This document shows, piece by piece, positions 32,660 through 41,727 of a stretch of 64,000 nt of DNA. The DNA lies in assembly GCA_963669435.1 (NCBI GenBank), contig OY770025.1, positions 3,906,001 through 3,970,000 of the forward strand, in the 5' to 3' direction. The position numbers and the translations under genes are program-made. The DNA is from CALJFL01 sp963669435 (GTDB taxonomy: Bacteria; Pseudomonadota; Gammaproteobacteria; Pseudomonadales; Halieaceae). The notes beneath the pieces are model-generated. The model made no database searches and had not been told where the DNA came from. It saw only the letters and a program-made list of their open reading frames with translations. Within the stretch, counting starts at the first letter, position 1; each line of letters opens with the position of its first letter.

Positions 32660-34003
32660 ATGATCAAAATCAAGCGGGGCATGGATATTCCAATCCAGGG
32701 TGCCCCCGAGCAAAGTATTGAAGACGCTTCGCCGGCGCGGGCTGTGGCCCTGGTCGGTTTCGATTACGTTGGCATGAAACCAACAATGGCTGTCAGCGAA
32801 GGCGACCAGGTCAAGTTGGGGCAGCTACTCTTCTCCGACAAGAAAAACCCCGGTGTACGCTACACCGCACCTGCCAGTGGTACCGTTGCCGCCATTAATC
32901 GCGGTGCACGCCGCGTATTGCAGTCTGTGGTTATCGAAGTGGCGGGCGATGATGCCGAAGCCGCGACCCCTCGTGACGCTGCTGCGTGTCGTCAATTGCC
33001 GTCAGAGGAAGTAAGAGCACAACTTATCGAGAGTGGGCAGTGGACTGCGCTGCGCACACGACCTTATTCCAAGGTACCCGCTGTTGATGGCGAGTGTGCC
33101 GCTATATTTGTAACCGCGACCGACACCCACCCCCTTGCGGCCGATCCGGCGGTCATCATTGGCGAACAGGCGGAGGCGTTCAGTCTAGGACAGGACCTGT
33201 TGGCCAAATTGACCAGTGGCCCCGTATACCTATGCGCACGGGCCGGCAGTGGCTTGCCCACGGGCGAATCTGCAAACATCCAGGCCGCAGAATTTGATGG
33301 CCCCCATCCCGCGGGCCTGGCGGGCACCCACATTCACTTTCTCGAGGGCGCAAGCCTGGAGAAAGTGGTGTGGACTATCGGTTACCAGGACGTAATTGCT
33401 ATCGGCCGGCTTTTCCTGGATGGCCGCCTGTATACAGACCGGGTTGTCGCACTGGCAGGCCCGCAAGTCGAAAGACCGCGCTTGCTGCGCACCAGACTGG
33501 GGGTGGACCTGCAGGCACTGTGCGCCGGGGAACTGCGCGATGGCGAGAACCGGATTATTTCCGGCTCGGTGCTGGGAGGTCGACAGGTGCAGGGCGGTAC
33601 CGCCTACCTGGGTCGCTATCACAACCTGGTGTCCGTGCTGCTTGAAGGGCGACACCGGGAACTGCTGGGCTGGTTTTCACCGGGTTTCAACAAGCACTCT
33701 AACCTGGGCATCTATTTCACCAGCTTCTTCGGTACCAAGCCCCTGCCCATGACCACCAACACCAATGGCAGCGAACGCGCCATGGTACCAGTGGGCAGTT
33801 ACGAAACCATCATGCCGATGGATATCCTGCCTACCCAATTACTGCGTTCCCTCATTGTCGGGGACACCGAAATGGCCCAGGCTCTGGGCTGTCTGGAACT
33901 GGAAGAGGAAGACCTTGCCTTGTGCAGCTATGTTTGCCCCGGAAAGTATGAGTACGGGCCGATTTTGCGCGATAACCTGACACGCATCGAGAAGGAGGGT
34001 TAA
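32660..34003 (+). CDS. nqrA: Na+-translocating NADH-quinone reductase subunit A
   Basis: 447 residues, the normal size. Opens MIKIKRGMDIPIQGAP, characteristic of NqrA, and includes GVRYTAPASGTVAAINRGARR. NqrA is the cytoplasmic subunit associated with quinone reduction in the six-subunit sodium pump. It heads nqrABCDEF; nqrB follows after three bases. The presence of the complex is typical of marine gammaproteobacteria, which couple respiration to a sodium gradient. Confidence 0.97.
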   Translation: MIKIKRGMDIPIQGAPEQSIEDASPARAVALVGFDYVGMKPTMAVSEGDQVKLGQLLFSDKKNPGVRYTAPASGTVAAINRGARRVLQSVVIEVAGDDAEAATPRDAAACRQLPSEEVRAQLIESGQWTALRTRPYSKVPAVDGECAAIFVTATDTHPLAADPAVIIGEQAEAFSLGQDLLAKLTSGPVYLCARAGSGLPTGESANIQAAEFDGPHPAGLAGTHIHFLEGASLEKVVWTIGYQDVIAIGRLFLDGRLYTDRVVALAGPQVERPRLLRTRLGVDLQALCAGELRDGENRIISGSVLGGRQVQGGTAYLGRYHNLVSVLLEGRHRELLGWFSPGFNKHSNLGIYFTSFFGTKPLPMTTNTNGSERAMVPVGSYETIMPMDILPTQLLRSLIVGDTEMAQALGCLELEEEDLALCSYVCPGKYEYGPILRDNLTRIEKEG

Positions 34004-34006
34004 GCC

Positions 34007-35203
34007 ATGGCATTGCGAAAATTCCTCGACGGTCTGGAACACCACTTCAAGGAAGGTGGGCGTTACGAGAAGTACTACGCGCTGTATGAAGTCTTCGATA
34101 CCTTCCTCTATGCACCCAACTCGGTAACACGTTCCAACGCCCACGTGCGCGATGGTGTGGACCTCAAACGCATCATGATCACCGTTTGGCTGGCTGCATT
34201 TCCGGCCATGTTCTACGGCATGTACAACCTGGGCTTCCAGGCCAATGACATCCTCGCTGCAACTGGCGGCGAGGTTGACGGTTGGCGCGGTGCACTTATA
34301 GCTACGTTCGGAGGCTACGATGCCAGCAATATCTGGCATTGCTTCTGGTTTGGTGCCCTGTACTTTATTCCCATCTATGTCATCACCTTTCTGGTCGGTA
34401 TCGCCTGGGAGATTCTGTTCGCCATCAAACGCGGCCACGAGGTTAACGAGGGCTTCTTCGTCACCTCTATCCTGTTTGCACTGACCTGTCCCCCGGACCT
34501 GCCACTGTGGCAAGCTGCTCTGGGTATCAGCTTTGGTGTGGTGATTGGCAAGGAAGTGTTTGGCGGTACCGGTAAAAACTTCCTCAACCCCGCACTGACT
34601 GGACGCGCGTTCCTGTACTTTGCCTACCCGGCACAAATGTCCGGCGATGCGGTGTGGACAGCAGTCGATGGATACACCGGCGCGACTCCGCTGTCTGTCG
34701 TCGCAGCAGAAGGTATGGAAGCGCTGGAATCTACGGTCAGCTGGACTTCGGCGTTTCTCGGTAATATCCACGGCTCCATTGGAGAAACATCCACCCTGGC
34801 GATATTGATGGGCGGTCTGCTGTTGCTGGCCACCCGTGTGGCGTCCTGGCGCATTGTTATGGGCGTATTCCTGGGCATGGTGGCCTTATCCTCCCTGTTT
34901 AACCTGGTCGGTTCAGATAGCAACCCGGCCTTTGCCATGCCTTGGTACTGGCACCTGGTCACCGGAGGTTTCGCCTTTGGCATGATTTTCATGGCCACTG
35001 ACCCGGTGTCTGCAGCGATGACCAATGGTGGCAAATGGGCGTACGGCATTCTCATTGGTGTCATGGCGGTGTTGATCCGGGTTGTTAACCCGGCGTTCCC
35101 GGAAGGCATCATGCTGGCGATACTGTTCGCCAACCTGTTCGCGCCGCTGATGGATCACTTTGTGGTGCAAGCCAATATCAAACGGAGGCTCACTCGTGTC
35201 TAA
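34007..35203 (+). CDS. nqrB: Na+-translocating NADH-quinone reductase subunit B
   Basis: 398 residues, with about nine to ten predicted membrane helices. The covalent FMN site is visible as DGYTGATPLSVVAA (threonine before PLS) in the middle of the chain, attached as phosphoester FMN by the ApbE flavin transferase encoded downstream. The N-terminus MALRKFLDGLEHHF and the motif GKEVFGGTGKNFLNPALTGRAFLYFAYP are diagnostic. NqrB carries part of the sodium channel. Its stop overlaps the nqrC start by eight bases. Confidence 0.97.
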   Translation: MALRKFLDGLEHHFKEGGRYEKYYALYEVFDTFLYAPNSVTRSNAHVRDGVDLKRIMITVWLAAFPAMFYGMYNLGFQANDILAATGGEVDGWRGALIATFGGYDASNIWHCFWFGALYFIPIYVITFLVGIAWEILFAIKRGHEVNEGFFVTSILFALTCPPDLPLWQAALGISFGVVIGKEVFGGTGKNFLNPALTGRAFLYFAYPAQMSGDAVWTAVDGYTGATPLSVVAAEGMEALESTVSWTSAFLGNIHGSIGETSTLAILMGGLLLLATRVASWRIVMGVFLGMVALSSLFNLVGSDSNPAFAMPWYWHLVTGGFAFGMIFMATDPVSAAMTNGGKWAYGILIGVMAVLIRVVNPAFPEGIMLAILFANLFAPLMDHFVVQANIKRRLTRV

Positions 35204-35969
35204 TTCCGAGAGTACTAAACGAATTGTACTGGTCGCGCTGTCGCTGTGCCTGGTGTGTTCGGTGATCGTATCCACCGCGGCGGTGGTACTTAAGCCGTCC
35301 CAGGAAGCGAACAAGAGTCTGGACAAGAAGCGCAATATCCTCGAAGCAGCCGGCATGTTACAGCCGGAGGTGAGCGTGGAAGAGCAGTTCGCACAAATTA
35401 CGCCGCGTGTCGTGGATATGCGCACCGGTAAGTTCAGCGACGACGTTGACCCCGAGCGCTTCGACCAACGCAAGGCCGCTAAAGATCCTGCCACCTCACA
35501 AAATCTCAGTACGGATGCTGATATCGCGAAGATATCCCGCCGTGAGGACTACGCCGTCGTTTACCTGGTGCAGGCCGCTGACGGTGAATTGGACAAGATC
35601 ATCCTGCCGGTGCATGGCTATGGACTTTGGTCCACCTTGTACGGATTCCTGGCTCTGGAGTCCGATGGCAACACGGTGGCAGGTCTTGGTTTCTACGAAC
35701 ATGCAGAGACCCCGGGACTGGGGGGCGAGGTAGACAATCCGCGCTGGAAGTCCTTGTGGCCGGGCAAGCAGGTTTATCGCGATGACGCAGTGAGCATTGG
35801 CTTGATCAAGGGCAGTGTTGATGCGGCAAGTCCCGACGCCGACTGGCAGATTGACGGCCTTTCCGGAGCGACACTGACCGCGCGCGGGGTTACCAACCTG
35901 ATGCACTTTTGGCTGGGCGAAGATGGCTTTCAGCCCTTCCTCAGCAACCTGAAAAACGGGGAAGCCTGA
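35196..35969 (+). CDS. nqrC: Na+-translocating NADH-quinone reductase subunit C
   Basis: 257 residues from the GTG at 35196, which has ACGGAGG at about seven bases; a longer reading frame from 35160 lies within nqrB and is rejected. One N-terminal membrane helix (RIVLVALSLCLVCSVIVSTAAVV) and a periplasmic FMN domain with the attachment motif DGLSGATLTARGVTN. ApbE attaches FMN to the threonine. Length equals the Vibrio protein. Confidence 0.97.
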   Translation: MSNSESTKRIVLVALSLCLVCSVIVSTAAVVLKPSQEANKSLDKKRNILEAAGMLQPEVSVEEQFAQITPRVVDMRTGKFSDDVDPERFDQRKAAKDPATSQNLSTDADIAKISRREDYAVVYLVQAADGELDKIILPVHGYGLWSTLYGFLALESDGNTVAGLGFYEHAETPGLGGEVDNPRWKSLWPGKQVYRDDAVSIGLIKGSVDAASPDADWQIDGLSGATLTARGVTNLMHFWLGEDGFQPFLSNLKNGEA

Positions 35970-35970
35970 C

Positions 35971-36633
35971 ATGGAAAGCGTAAAAGAAACCCTGACCGGG
36001 CCGATATTCAAGAACAATCCGATCGCACTGCAGATCCTGGGTATTTGCTCGGCACTGGCGGTCACCTCGTCGCTGCAGGTGACATTGGTAATGTGTGTCG
36101 CCCTTACGACCGTATGTGCCTTCTCCAACCTGTCTATTTCAGCTATTCGCCACGTGATCCCCGGCAGCATTCGCATCATCGTGCAGATGATCATCATTGC
36201 ATCGCTGGTTATCGTGGTGGACCAGGTGCTGAAGGCAGTGGCTTATGACATTAGTAAGCAGCTGTCGGTGTTTGTCGGCCTGATCATCACCAACTGTATC
36301 GTGATGGGCCGTGCGGAAGCCTTCGCCATGAAGAACCCGCCGATTCCTAGCCTGCTGGATGGTATCGGTAACGGTCTGGGCTATTCCTTTATCCTGATTT
36401 GTGTGGCGGTGGTACGCGAACTGTTCGGTGCCGGCAAGCTGATGGGTATCGAAATTTTGCCGCTGGTCACCGAGGGCGGCTGGTACAACCCCAACGGCAT
36501 GTTGCTGTTGCCACCCAGTGCGTTTTTCCTGATCGGTTTATTGATCTGGGCGTTGCGCAGCGTGAACAAGGAGCAGGTGGAAGCGCCTGATTTCAAAATG
36601 GCGAAACACACTCCAGTGGAAGAGGGCGTATAA
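35971..36633 (+). CDS. nqrD: Na+-translocating NADH-quinone reductase subunit D
   Basis: 220 residues, six predicted membrane helices of the NqrD/RnfE family. Contains TNCIVMGRAEAFAMKNPPIPSLLDGIGNGLGY, a family signature with one of the conserved intramembrane cysteines that ligate iron in the complex; the matching half is in NqrE. One base separates it from nqrC and none from nqrE (ATG at 36634), so translation is coupled. Confidence 0.97.
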   Translation: MESVKETLTGPIFKNNPIALQILGICSALAVTSSLQVTLVMCVALTTVCAFSNLSISAIRHVIPGSIRIIVQMIIIASLVIVVDQVLKAVAYDISKQLSVFVGLIITNCIVMGRAEAFAMKNPPIPSLLDGIGNGLGYSFILICVAVVRELFGAGKLMGIEILPLVTEGGWYNPNGMLLLPPSAFFLIGLLIWALRSVNKEQVEAPDFKMAKHTPVEEGV

Positions 36634-37242
36634 ATGGAACATTTTCTGAGCCTCTTCATACGCTCCATATTCATCGAGAATATGGCGCTGGCCTTTTTCC
36701 TGGGCATGTGTACGTTCCTGGCGGTATCCAAGAAAGTACAGGCCGCCTTTGGACTTGGGGTAGCGGTGATCGTGGTGCTGACCATCACGGTGCCGGTTAA
36801 CAACCTGATTTATACCTACCTGCTGGCCGACGGGGCGTTGTCCTGGGCCGGTTATCCCGACCTGGATTTGAGCTTTCTGGGTTTGCTGTCCTACATCGGT
36901 GTGATCGCCGCGCTGGTGCAGATACTGGAGATGTTTCTCGATAAATACGTACCCGCACTGTACAACGCCCTGGGGGTGTTCCTGCCACTGATTACGGTGA
37001 ACTGCGCCATTCTTGGTGCTTCCCTGTTCATGGTGGAACGCGACTACAACTTCGGTGAGAGTGTTGTCTATGGTGCCGGCGCCGGTGTGGGTTGGGCGCT
37101 GGCGATTGTTGCCCTGGCCGGCATTCGCGAGAAGCTGAAATACAGCGACATACCAGACGGCCTGCAGGGCCTGGGCATTACCTTTATCACCGTGGGCCTT
37201 ATGTCCCTGGGCTTTATGTCCTTCGGCGGCATTGATATTTAG
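36634..37242 (+). CDS. nqrE: Na+-translocating NADH-quinone reductase subunit E
   Basis: 202 residues with six membrane helices, a paralogue of NqrD. Contains NMALAFFLGMCTFLAVSKK and LPLITVNCAILGASLFMVERDYNFGES, including the conserved cysteines (GMCTF and NCAI) thought to bind iron with those of NqrD. The gene begins directly after the nqrD stop. Length is normal. Confidence 0.97.
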   Translation: MEHFLSLFIRSIFIENMALAFFLGMCTFLAVSKKVQAAFGLGVAVIVVLTITVPVNNLIYTYLLADGALSWAGYPDLDLSFLGLLSYIGVIAALVQILEMFLDKYVPALYNALGVFLPLITVNCAILGASLFMVERDYNFGESVVYGAGAGVGWALAIVALAGIREKLKYSDIPDGLQGLGITFITVGLMSLGFMSFGGIDI

Positions 37243-37258
37243 GCGGAACTAGACAGCT

Positions 37259-38482
37259 ATGGATATGACAATTGTTTTTGGTGTAGGCATGTTCACCGCC
37301 ATTGTGCTGCTGCTGGTGCTGGTGATCCTGATGGCGCGTTCACAGATGGTGAGCACCGGCGCGGTCACTATTGAAATCAACGGTGAGAAGACCATTTCGG
37401 TTCCCGCAGGTGGCAAGCTATTGCAGACCCTGTCCGAGGCCGACCTGTTCCTTCCGTCTGCCTGTGGCGGTGGCGGTACCTGTGCCCAGTGTAAGTGCAT
37501 TATTTCTGAGGGTGGTGGCTCCATGCTGCCCACCGAGGAGTCGCACTTTACTCGCCGTGATGCCGCTGAAGGTTGGCGCCTGAGCTGCCAGACCGCGGTC
37601 AAGCAGGATATGAAAATCCAGGTGCCCGAAGAGGTGTTCGGCGTTAAGCAGTGGGAGTGCACGGTGGAATCCAATCCCAACGTGGCAACCTTCATTAAGG
37701 AGCTGACTCTGAGACTGCCCGAGGGCGAGAACGTGGATTTTCGCGCCGGTGGTTATGTGCAGCTGGAATGTCCGCCCCACCTGGTCAAGTACAGCGACTT
37801 CGATGTCGAAGACGAATACCGTGAAGACTGGGAGCGATTCGGCTTCTTCAAGGTGGAGTCCGAGGTCAAGGAGACGGTGATTCGTGCGTACTCCATGGCG
37901 AACTACCCCGAAGAAAAAGGCATCGTTAAGTTCAATATCCGTATTGCCACACCGCCGCCAGGCAGCGAAGGCATTCCGGCCGGACAAATGTCCTCGTGGG
38001 TGTTTGGCTTGAAGCCCGGCGACAAGGTGACGGTCTACGGCCCCTTCGGCGAGTTCTTTGCCAAGGAAACAGAGGCAGAAATGGTGTTTATCGGCGGTGG
38101 TGCCGGTATGGCGCCGATGCGTTCGCACCTGTTCGACCAGCTCAAGCGTATCAATTCCAAGCGTAAGATTTCCTTCTGGTATGGCGCGCGTTCCTTGCGC
38201 GAAATGTTTTATCAGGACGAGTACGACCAACTGGCCGCGGACAATGATAACTTCCAATGGCATGTGGCCCTGTCGGACCCACAGCCCGAAGATAACTGGG
38301 ATGGTCTCACCGGGTTTATTCACAACGTGTTGTTTGAAGAGTACCTGAAGAATCACCCGGCGCCGGAAGACTGTGAGTACTATATGTGTGGTCCGCCGAT
38401 GATGAACGCGGCAGTCATCCAGATGCTCACGGATCTGGGTGTAGAGCCCGAGAACATAATGCTCGATGATTTCGGCGGGTAA
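37259..38482 (+). CDS. nqrF: Na+-translocating NADH-quinone reductase subunit F
   Basis: 407 residues, the NADH-oxidising subunit. An N-terminal membrane helix, a ferredoxin domain with a [2Fe-2S] cysteine set (CGGGGTCAQCKC and LSCQTAVK), then FAD-binding RAYSMANYPEE and NADH-binding GGGAGMAPMRSH motifs, ending with the family C-terminus DDFGG. Electrons go from NADH via FAD and the cluster to the rest of the complex. A strong terminator stands six bases after the stop, inside apbE. Confidence 0.97.
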   Translation: MDMTIVFGVGMFTAIVLLLVLVILMARSQMVSTGAVTIEINGEKTISVPAGGKLLQTLSEADLFLPSACGGGGTCAQCKCIISEGGGSMLPTEESHFTRRDAAEGWRLSCQTAVKQDMKIQVPEEVFGVKQWECTVESNPNVATFIKELTLRLPEGENVDFRAGGYVQLECPPHLVKYSDFDVEDEYREDWERFGFFKVESEVKETVIRAYSMANYPEEKGIVKFNIRIATPPPGSEGIPAGQMSSWVFGLKPGDKVTVYGPFGEFFAKETEAEMVFIGGGAGMAPMRSHLFDQLKRINSKRKISFWYGARSLREMFYQDEYDQLAADNDNFQWHVALSDPQPEDNWDGLTGFIHNVLFEEYLKNHPAPEDCEYYMCGPPMMNAAVIQMLTDLGVEPENIMLDDFGG

Positions 38483-39518
38483 ATTACAAAGCCACTCAAT
38501 AGAGTGGCTTTTTTGTCTGGCGAGCTTGCTTATGCTGGTCGGGTGCGCCGGTGAGCACCGGGGTCCCGTGCAGCTATCCGGTTACGCGCTGGGTACCAGT
38601 TGGCATGTCACGGTGAGCAGCACTGATGGCATTATCGATGCCCCTGAACTGAAAACCCTGGTCGAGGCACAGCTGGAGCGTGTGAACCGCAGCATGTCTA
38701 CCTATCTGCCTGACTCGGAAATTAATCGCTTTAATGCCTCTTCCCTGGGTATCTGGCAGCAGCCCTCAGCGGACTTTCTGATGGTGCTGGATACCGCTCT
38801 GGCTATTGGTGAGGCCACGGGCGGGGCCTACGATGTGACTGTCGGGCCACTGGTGGATCTGTGGGGTTTTGGGCCGGGAGAGCCCAGTAAGGGTATCCCT
38901 TCGCGCACAGCCGTGGCACAGGCCCGTGAGAACGTTGGGCTGGAGCAGGTCGAGCGCGAGGGGGAGCGTGCCAGGCGACTGAAGAACATTTCCCTGGACT
39001 TTTCTTCCATCGCCAAGGGTTATGCCGTTGACCTGGTTGCCGAGGCATTGGCCCATATTGGTTTGAGCGATTACATGGTCGAGGTGGGCGGTGAAATGCG
39101 CCTGGCTGGCGTGAGCCCTCGCGGAGATGCCTGGCGCATAGCCATCGAGCAACCAGATCCCGCCCGGCGCCAGGTAGCACAGGCCATGGCGCTCAGCGAT
39201 GTCGCGGTGGCCACCTCGGGGGATTACCGCAATTACTTTGATCTCGATGGTGAACGCTATTCCCACACCATCGATCCGCGCACCGGATACCCAGTTCGGC
39301 ATGATCTGGTATCCGTGACGGTGATAGAGGACAATACAATGGATGCCGACGCCTGGGCCACGGCGCTGATCGTCCTGGGGGGCGAGAAAGCCCACCTGCT
39401 TGCCGAGGAAAAGGACCTGGCGGTGTATTTTATTCGTAGCACGGTAGATGGTTTTGTAGCCACCCATACCAGTGCGTTCGAGCCTTACCTGAGTAAAGCG
39501 ATGGCGGCATCCGATTAA
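38466..39518 (+). CDS. apbE: FAD:protein FMN transferase ApbE
   Basis: 350 residues. Starts at ATG 38466 within the end of nqrF; a lipoprotein signal with lipobox L-V-G-C (Cys 27) anchors it on the periplasmic side, where it attaches FMN to NqrB and NqrC. Family motifs: YALGTSWHVTV, GPLVDLWGFGP, DFSSIAKGYAVD and HTIDPRTGYPV. No later start codon would leave a functional signal peptide, so the hairpin at 38488-38514 lies in the coding part of the signal peptide. Confidence 0.95.
   Translation: MISAGKLQSHSIEWLFCLASLLMLVGCAGEHRGPVQLSGYALGTSWHVTVSSTDGIIDAPELKTLVEAQLERVNRSMSTYLPDSEINRFNASSLGIWQQPSADFLMVLDTALAIGEATGGAYDVTVGPLVDLWGFGPGEPSKGIPSRTAVAQARENVGLEQVEREGERARRLKNISLDFSSIAKGYAVDLVAEALAHIGLSDYMVEVGGEMRLAGVSPRGDAWRIAIEQPDPARRQVAQAMALSDVAVATSGDYRNYFDLDGERYSHTIDPRTGYPVRHDLVSVTVIEDNTMDADAWATALIVLGGEKAHLLAEEKDLAVYFIRSTVDGFVATHTSAFEPYLSKAMAASD
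38488..38514 (+). terminator. Intrinsic terminator after nqrF, inside apbE
   Basis: AAAGCCACTC (38488-38497) and GAGTGGCTTT (38502-38511) form a perfect ten-pair stem with an AATA loop, and the transcript continues in T's to 38514. This is a textbook Rho-independent terminator six bases after the nqrF stop, though it falls in codons 8 to 16 of apbE, and so could lower apbE and nqrM expression relative to the pump subunits. Confidence 0.85.
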
Positions 39519-39544
39519 CCGGCAATGCAGCCAGTGGAGCTAAT

Positions 39545-39778
39545 ATGGAACTATTTTTTATCAGTGCAGTGGTGATTGGCCTGGTGATTACCGGAATGGC
39601 TGTCGGTGTCATTATGGGGCGCGCACCCATCAAGGGGACCTGCGGCGGCATCGGTGCCCTGGGGATTGACCAGTCCTGCGAGATTTGCGGTGGCGATCCC
39701 AAGCGTTGCGATGAAGAAACGCGCGACGGCAAGGAAGGCGAGGAAAACCCTGGCCTCTATTACCCGGCGTCCAAATAA
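39545..39778 (+). CDS. nqrM: Na+-NQR maturation protein NqrM
   Basis: 77 residues. An N-terminal membrane helix (LFFISAVVIGLVITGMAVGVIMG), then a cytosolic cysteine cluster: GTCGGIGALGIDQSCEICGGDPKRCDEE with four cysteines. This is the DUF539/NqrM family, required for assembly of NQR, probably for iron delivery to the NqrD/NqrE site. Placement right after apbE at the operon end is the usual arrangement. It completes the eight-gene NQR set. Confidence 0.95.
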   Translation: MELFFISAVVIGLVITGMAVGVIMGRAPIKGTCGGIGALGIDQSCEICGGDPKRCDEETRDGKEGEENPGLYYPASK

Positions 39779-39791
39779 GCAAGACCCACCG

Positions 39792-41054
39792 TTGAGTACA
39801 TCACCAGGCAGTATCGGCAATTACGCGCCTTTCATCGGCCTGCGTTACAGTTTCAGTCGGAAACGCAATCGCTTTACCTCGGTTATCGCGCTGATATCCA
39901 TGCTCGGCATGGTGCTCGGTGTGGCCAGTTTGATCACGGTGCTCTCGGTAATGAATGGTTTTTCCGGCGAGTTGCGAGAGCGCATATTGTCACTGGTTGC
40001 CCATGGCTATGTGCAGCAGGCATCACCCGGCATTGATAATTGGGAGCATCTAGCCAACGAATTGACCGATCATGCCGACGTGCTGGCTGTGTCACCCTTC
40101 ATTGCTGACAAAGTCATCCTCGGCAGTGACCGCCTGTTGCGCGGCGCGGTGTTAACCGCCATCGATCCACAGCTGGAAGGGGGTACTTCGAGGGTACCGG
40201 AGGCCATGGTGCTGGGCACTCTGGAGTCGCTGGATCAGCAACCATTTTCTGTGGTGCTTGGCACCTCGCTCGCCCGCATGCTTGGTGTGGTACCGGGCGA
40301 TCGTGTGGAGGTGACGGTGCCGCGCCTGACAGTGACACCACTTGGCGTGTTTCCGCGCAGCAAGCGTTTGATGGTTACCGGCCTTTTTGAGGTGGGTGCA
40401 CAACCTGATACGACGCACGCCTATGTGTCGCTGAGCACGGGTCAAAAATTGCTGGGCCAGCCGGGCAGGGTCAGCGGCCTGCAGGTAAAAACTGCCGATC
40501 TTTTTACGGCGCCCGCGACCATGGCAGCAGTGGCGCAAACCCTGCCGCAGGAGTTACAGGTGCAGGATTGGAGTCAGACCCAGGGCTCGTTGTTCCGCGC
40601 GGTGAAAATGGAAAAAGCCATGGTGAGTATTTTGTTGCTCAGTGTGGTAGCGGTGGCTGCATTCAATATTGTCTCCACCCTGGTAATGTCAGTCGCGGAA
40701 AAACGTCGCGATATCGCGGTACTGCGGACCATGGGCGCCAGGACCGGGGGAGTGATGGCCATTTTTGTTGCCCACGGTATGGGGCTGGCCGTGGTGGGTA
40801 TTGGCGCTGGCGCCGTGCTGGGTATTGCGCTGGGTATGAACGTTGCCGCGATTACCGCCGGCGTTGAAAATCTGTTCGGAGTCAAATTGTTTGATCCTTC
40901 TGTTTACTTTATCAGCGAGTTGCCCGCTGATCTGCAGTGGCTTGACGTAATAGCCGTGGTGCTGGCGTCCCTGCTGTTGAGCCTGTTGGCCACAGTGTAT
41001 CCCGCATGGCGCGCGGCGGCGATCGCACCAGCGGAGGTGCTGCGCTATGAGTGA
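39792..41054 (+). CDS. lolC: Lipoprotein-releasing ABC permease LolC/LolE (first copy)
   Basis: 420 residues from TTG 39792, the first start that excludes the nqrM overlap; ribosome site weak. FIGLRYSFSRKRNRFTSVIALISMLGMVLGVASLITVLSVMNGFSGELRERIL is the N-terminal membrane helix region of Lol permeases; a periplasmic domain follows, then three C-terminal helices with AVLRTMGAR, the coupling segment for LolD. LolCDE extracts outer-membrane lipoproteins from the inner membrane to LolA. It forms lolC-lolD-lolE, overlapping lolD by eight bases. Confidence 0.93.
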   Translation: MSTSPGSIGNYAPFIGLRYSFSRKRNRFTSVIALISMLGMVLGVASLITVLSVMNGFSGELRERILSLVAHGYVQQASPGIDNWEHLANELTDHADVLAVSPFIADKVILGSDRLLRGAVLTAIDPQLEGGTSRVPEAMVLGTLESLDQQPFSVVLGTSLARMLGVVPGDRVEVTVPRLTVTPLGVFPRSKRLMVTGLFEVGAQPDTTHAYVSLSTGQKLLGQPGRVSGLQVKTADLFTAPATMAAVAQTLPQELQVQDWSQTQGSLFRAVKMEKAMVSILLLSVVAVAAFNIVSTLVMSVAEKRRDIAVLRTMGARTGGVMAIFVAHGMGLAVVGIGAGAVLGIALGMNVAAITAGVENLFGVKLFDPSVYFISELPADLQWLDVIAVVLASLLLSLLATVYPAWRAAAIAPAEVLRYE

Positions 41055-41727
41055 TACGGTATTGCAGTGCGTGGACCTTGGGCGCACCTATGCCGATGGT
41101 GAACACTCGGTGTCGGTACTTTCCGGGGTAGAACTCGTGCTGGCGGTCGGCGAGAAGATTGCAATCGTGGGTGCCTCCGGCTCCGGTAAATCAACTTTGC
41201 TCAACCTGCTCGGCGGCCTGGATTCTCCAACCCAGGGCAGTGTGCACCTGGCGGGCAAGGATCTCGCCTCACTCGGCGAAGCGGAACTGTGCCACTGGCG
41301 CAACCAGCGGCTGGGGTTTGTTTACCAGTTCCATCATTTGCTGCCCGAGTTCGACGCTGTAGAAAACGTTGCAATGCCCTTATTGATTGCCGGCGTTGCG
41401 CGCGCCGAGGCTATGCTGCAGGCCCGGACACTGCTGGAACGGGTGGGGCTGGGCGGCCGCTTGCACCATCGCCCCGGCCAATTATCCGGCGGCGAGCGGC
41501 AACGGGTCGCCATCGCCCGGGCACTGGTTAACAACCCCGATTGCGTGTTGATGGATGAACCTACAGGTAATCTGGATCCGCACTCGGCGGAACAGGTGCT
41601 GGCGCTCATTGATGAGCTCGGTAAGGAACAAGCGGCGTTTGTGGTGGTGACCCACGACCCCGCTATCGCTGGCCGCATGCACCGGACACTGGAGTTACGT
41701 GATGGTGCGCTGCATGCGAGGTCCTGA
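41047..41727 (+). CDS. lolD: Lipoprotein-releasing ATPase LolD
   Basis: 226 residues. Walker A GASGSGKSTLLNLLGGLD, Q-loop YQFHHLLPEF, signature LSGGERQRVAIARAL, Walker B CVLMDEPTGNLD, and a switch histidine in VVVTHDP. The FHHLLPEF stretch is typical of LolD as opposed to other MacB-like ATPases. It powers lipoprotein release by the flanking permeases; the next gene begins directly after its stop. Confidence 0.95.
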   Translation: MSDTVLQCVDLGRTYADGEHSVSVLSGVELVLAVGEKIAIVGASGSGKSTLLNLLGGLDSPTQGSVHLAGKDLASLGEAELCHWRNQRLGFVYQFHHLLPEFDAVENVAMPLLIAGVARAEAMLQARTLLERVGLGGRLHHRPGQLSGGERQRVAIARALVNNPDCVLMDEPTGNLDPHSAEQVLALIDELGKEQAAFVVVTHDPAIAGRMHRTLELRDGALHARS

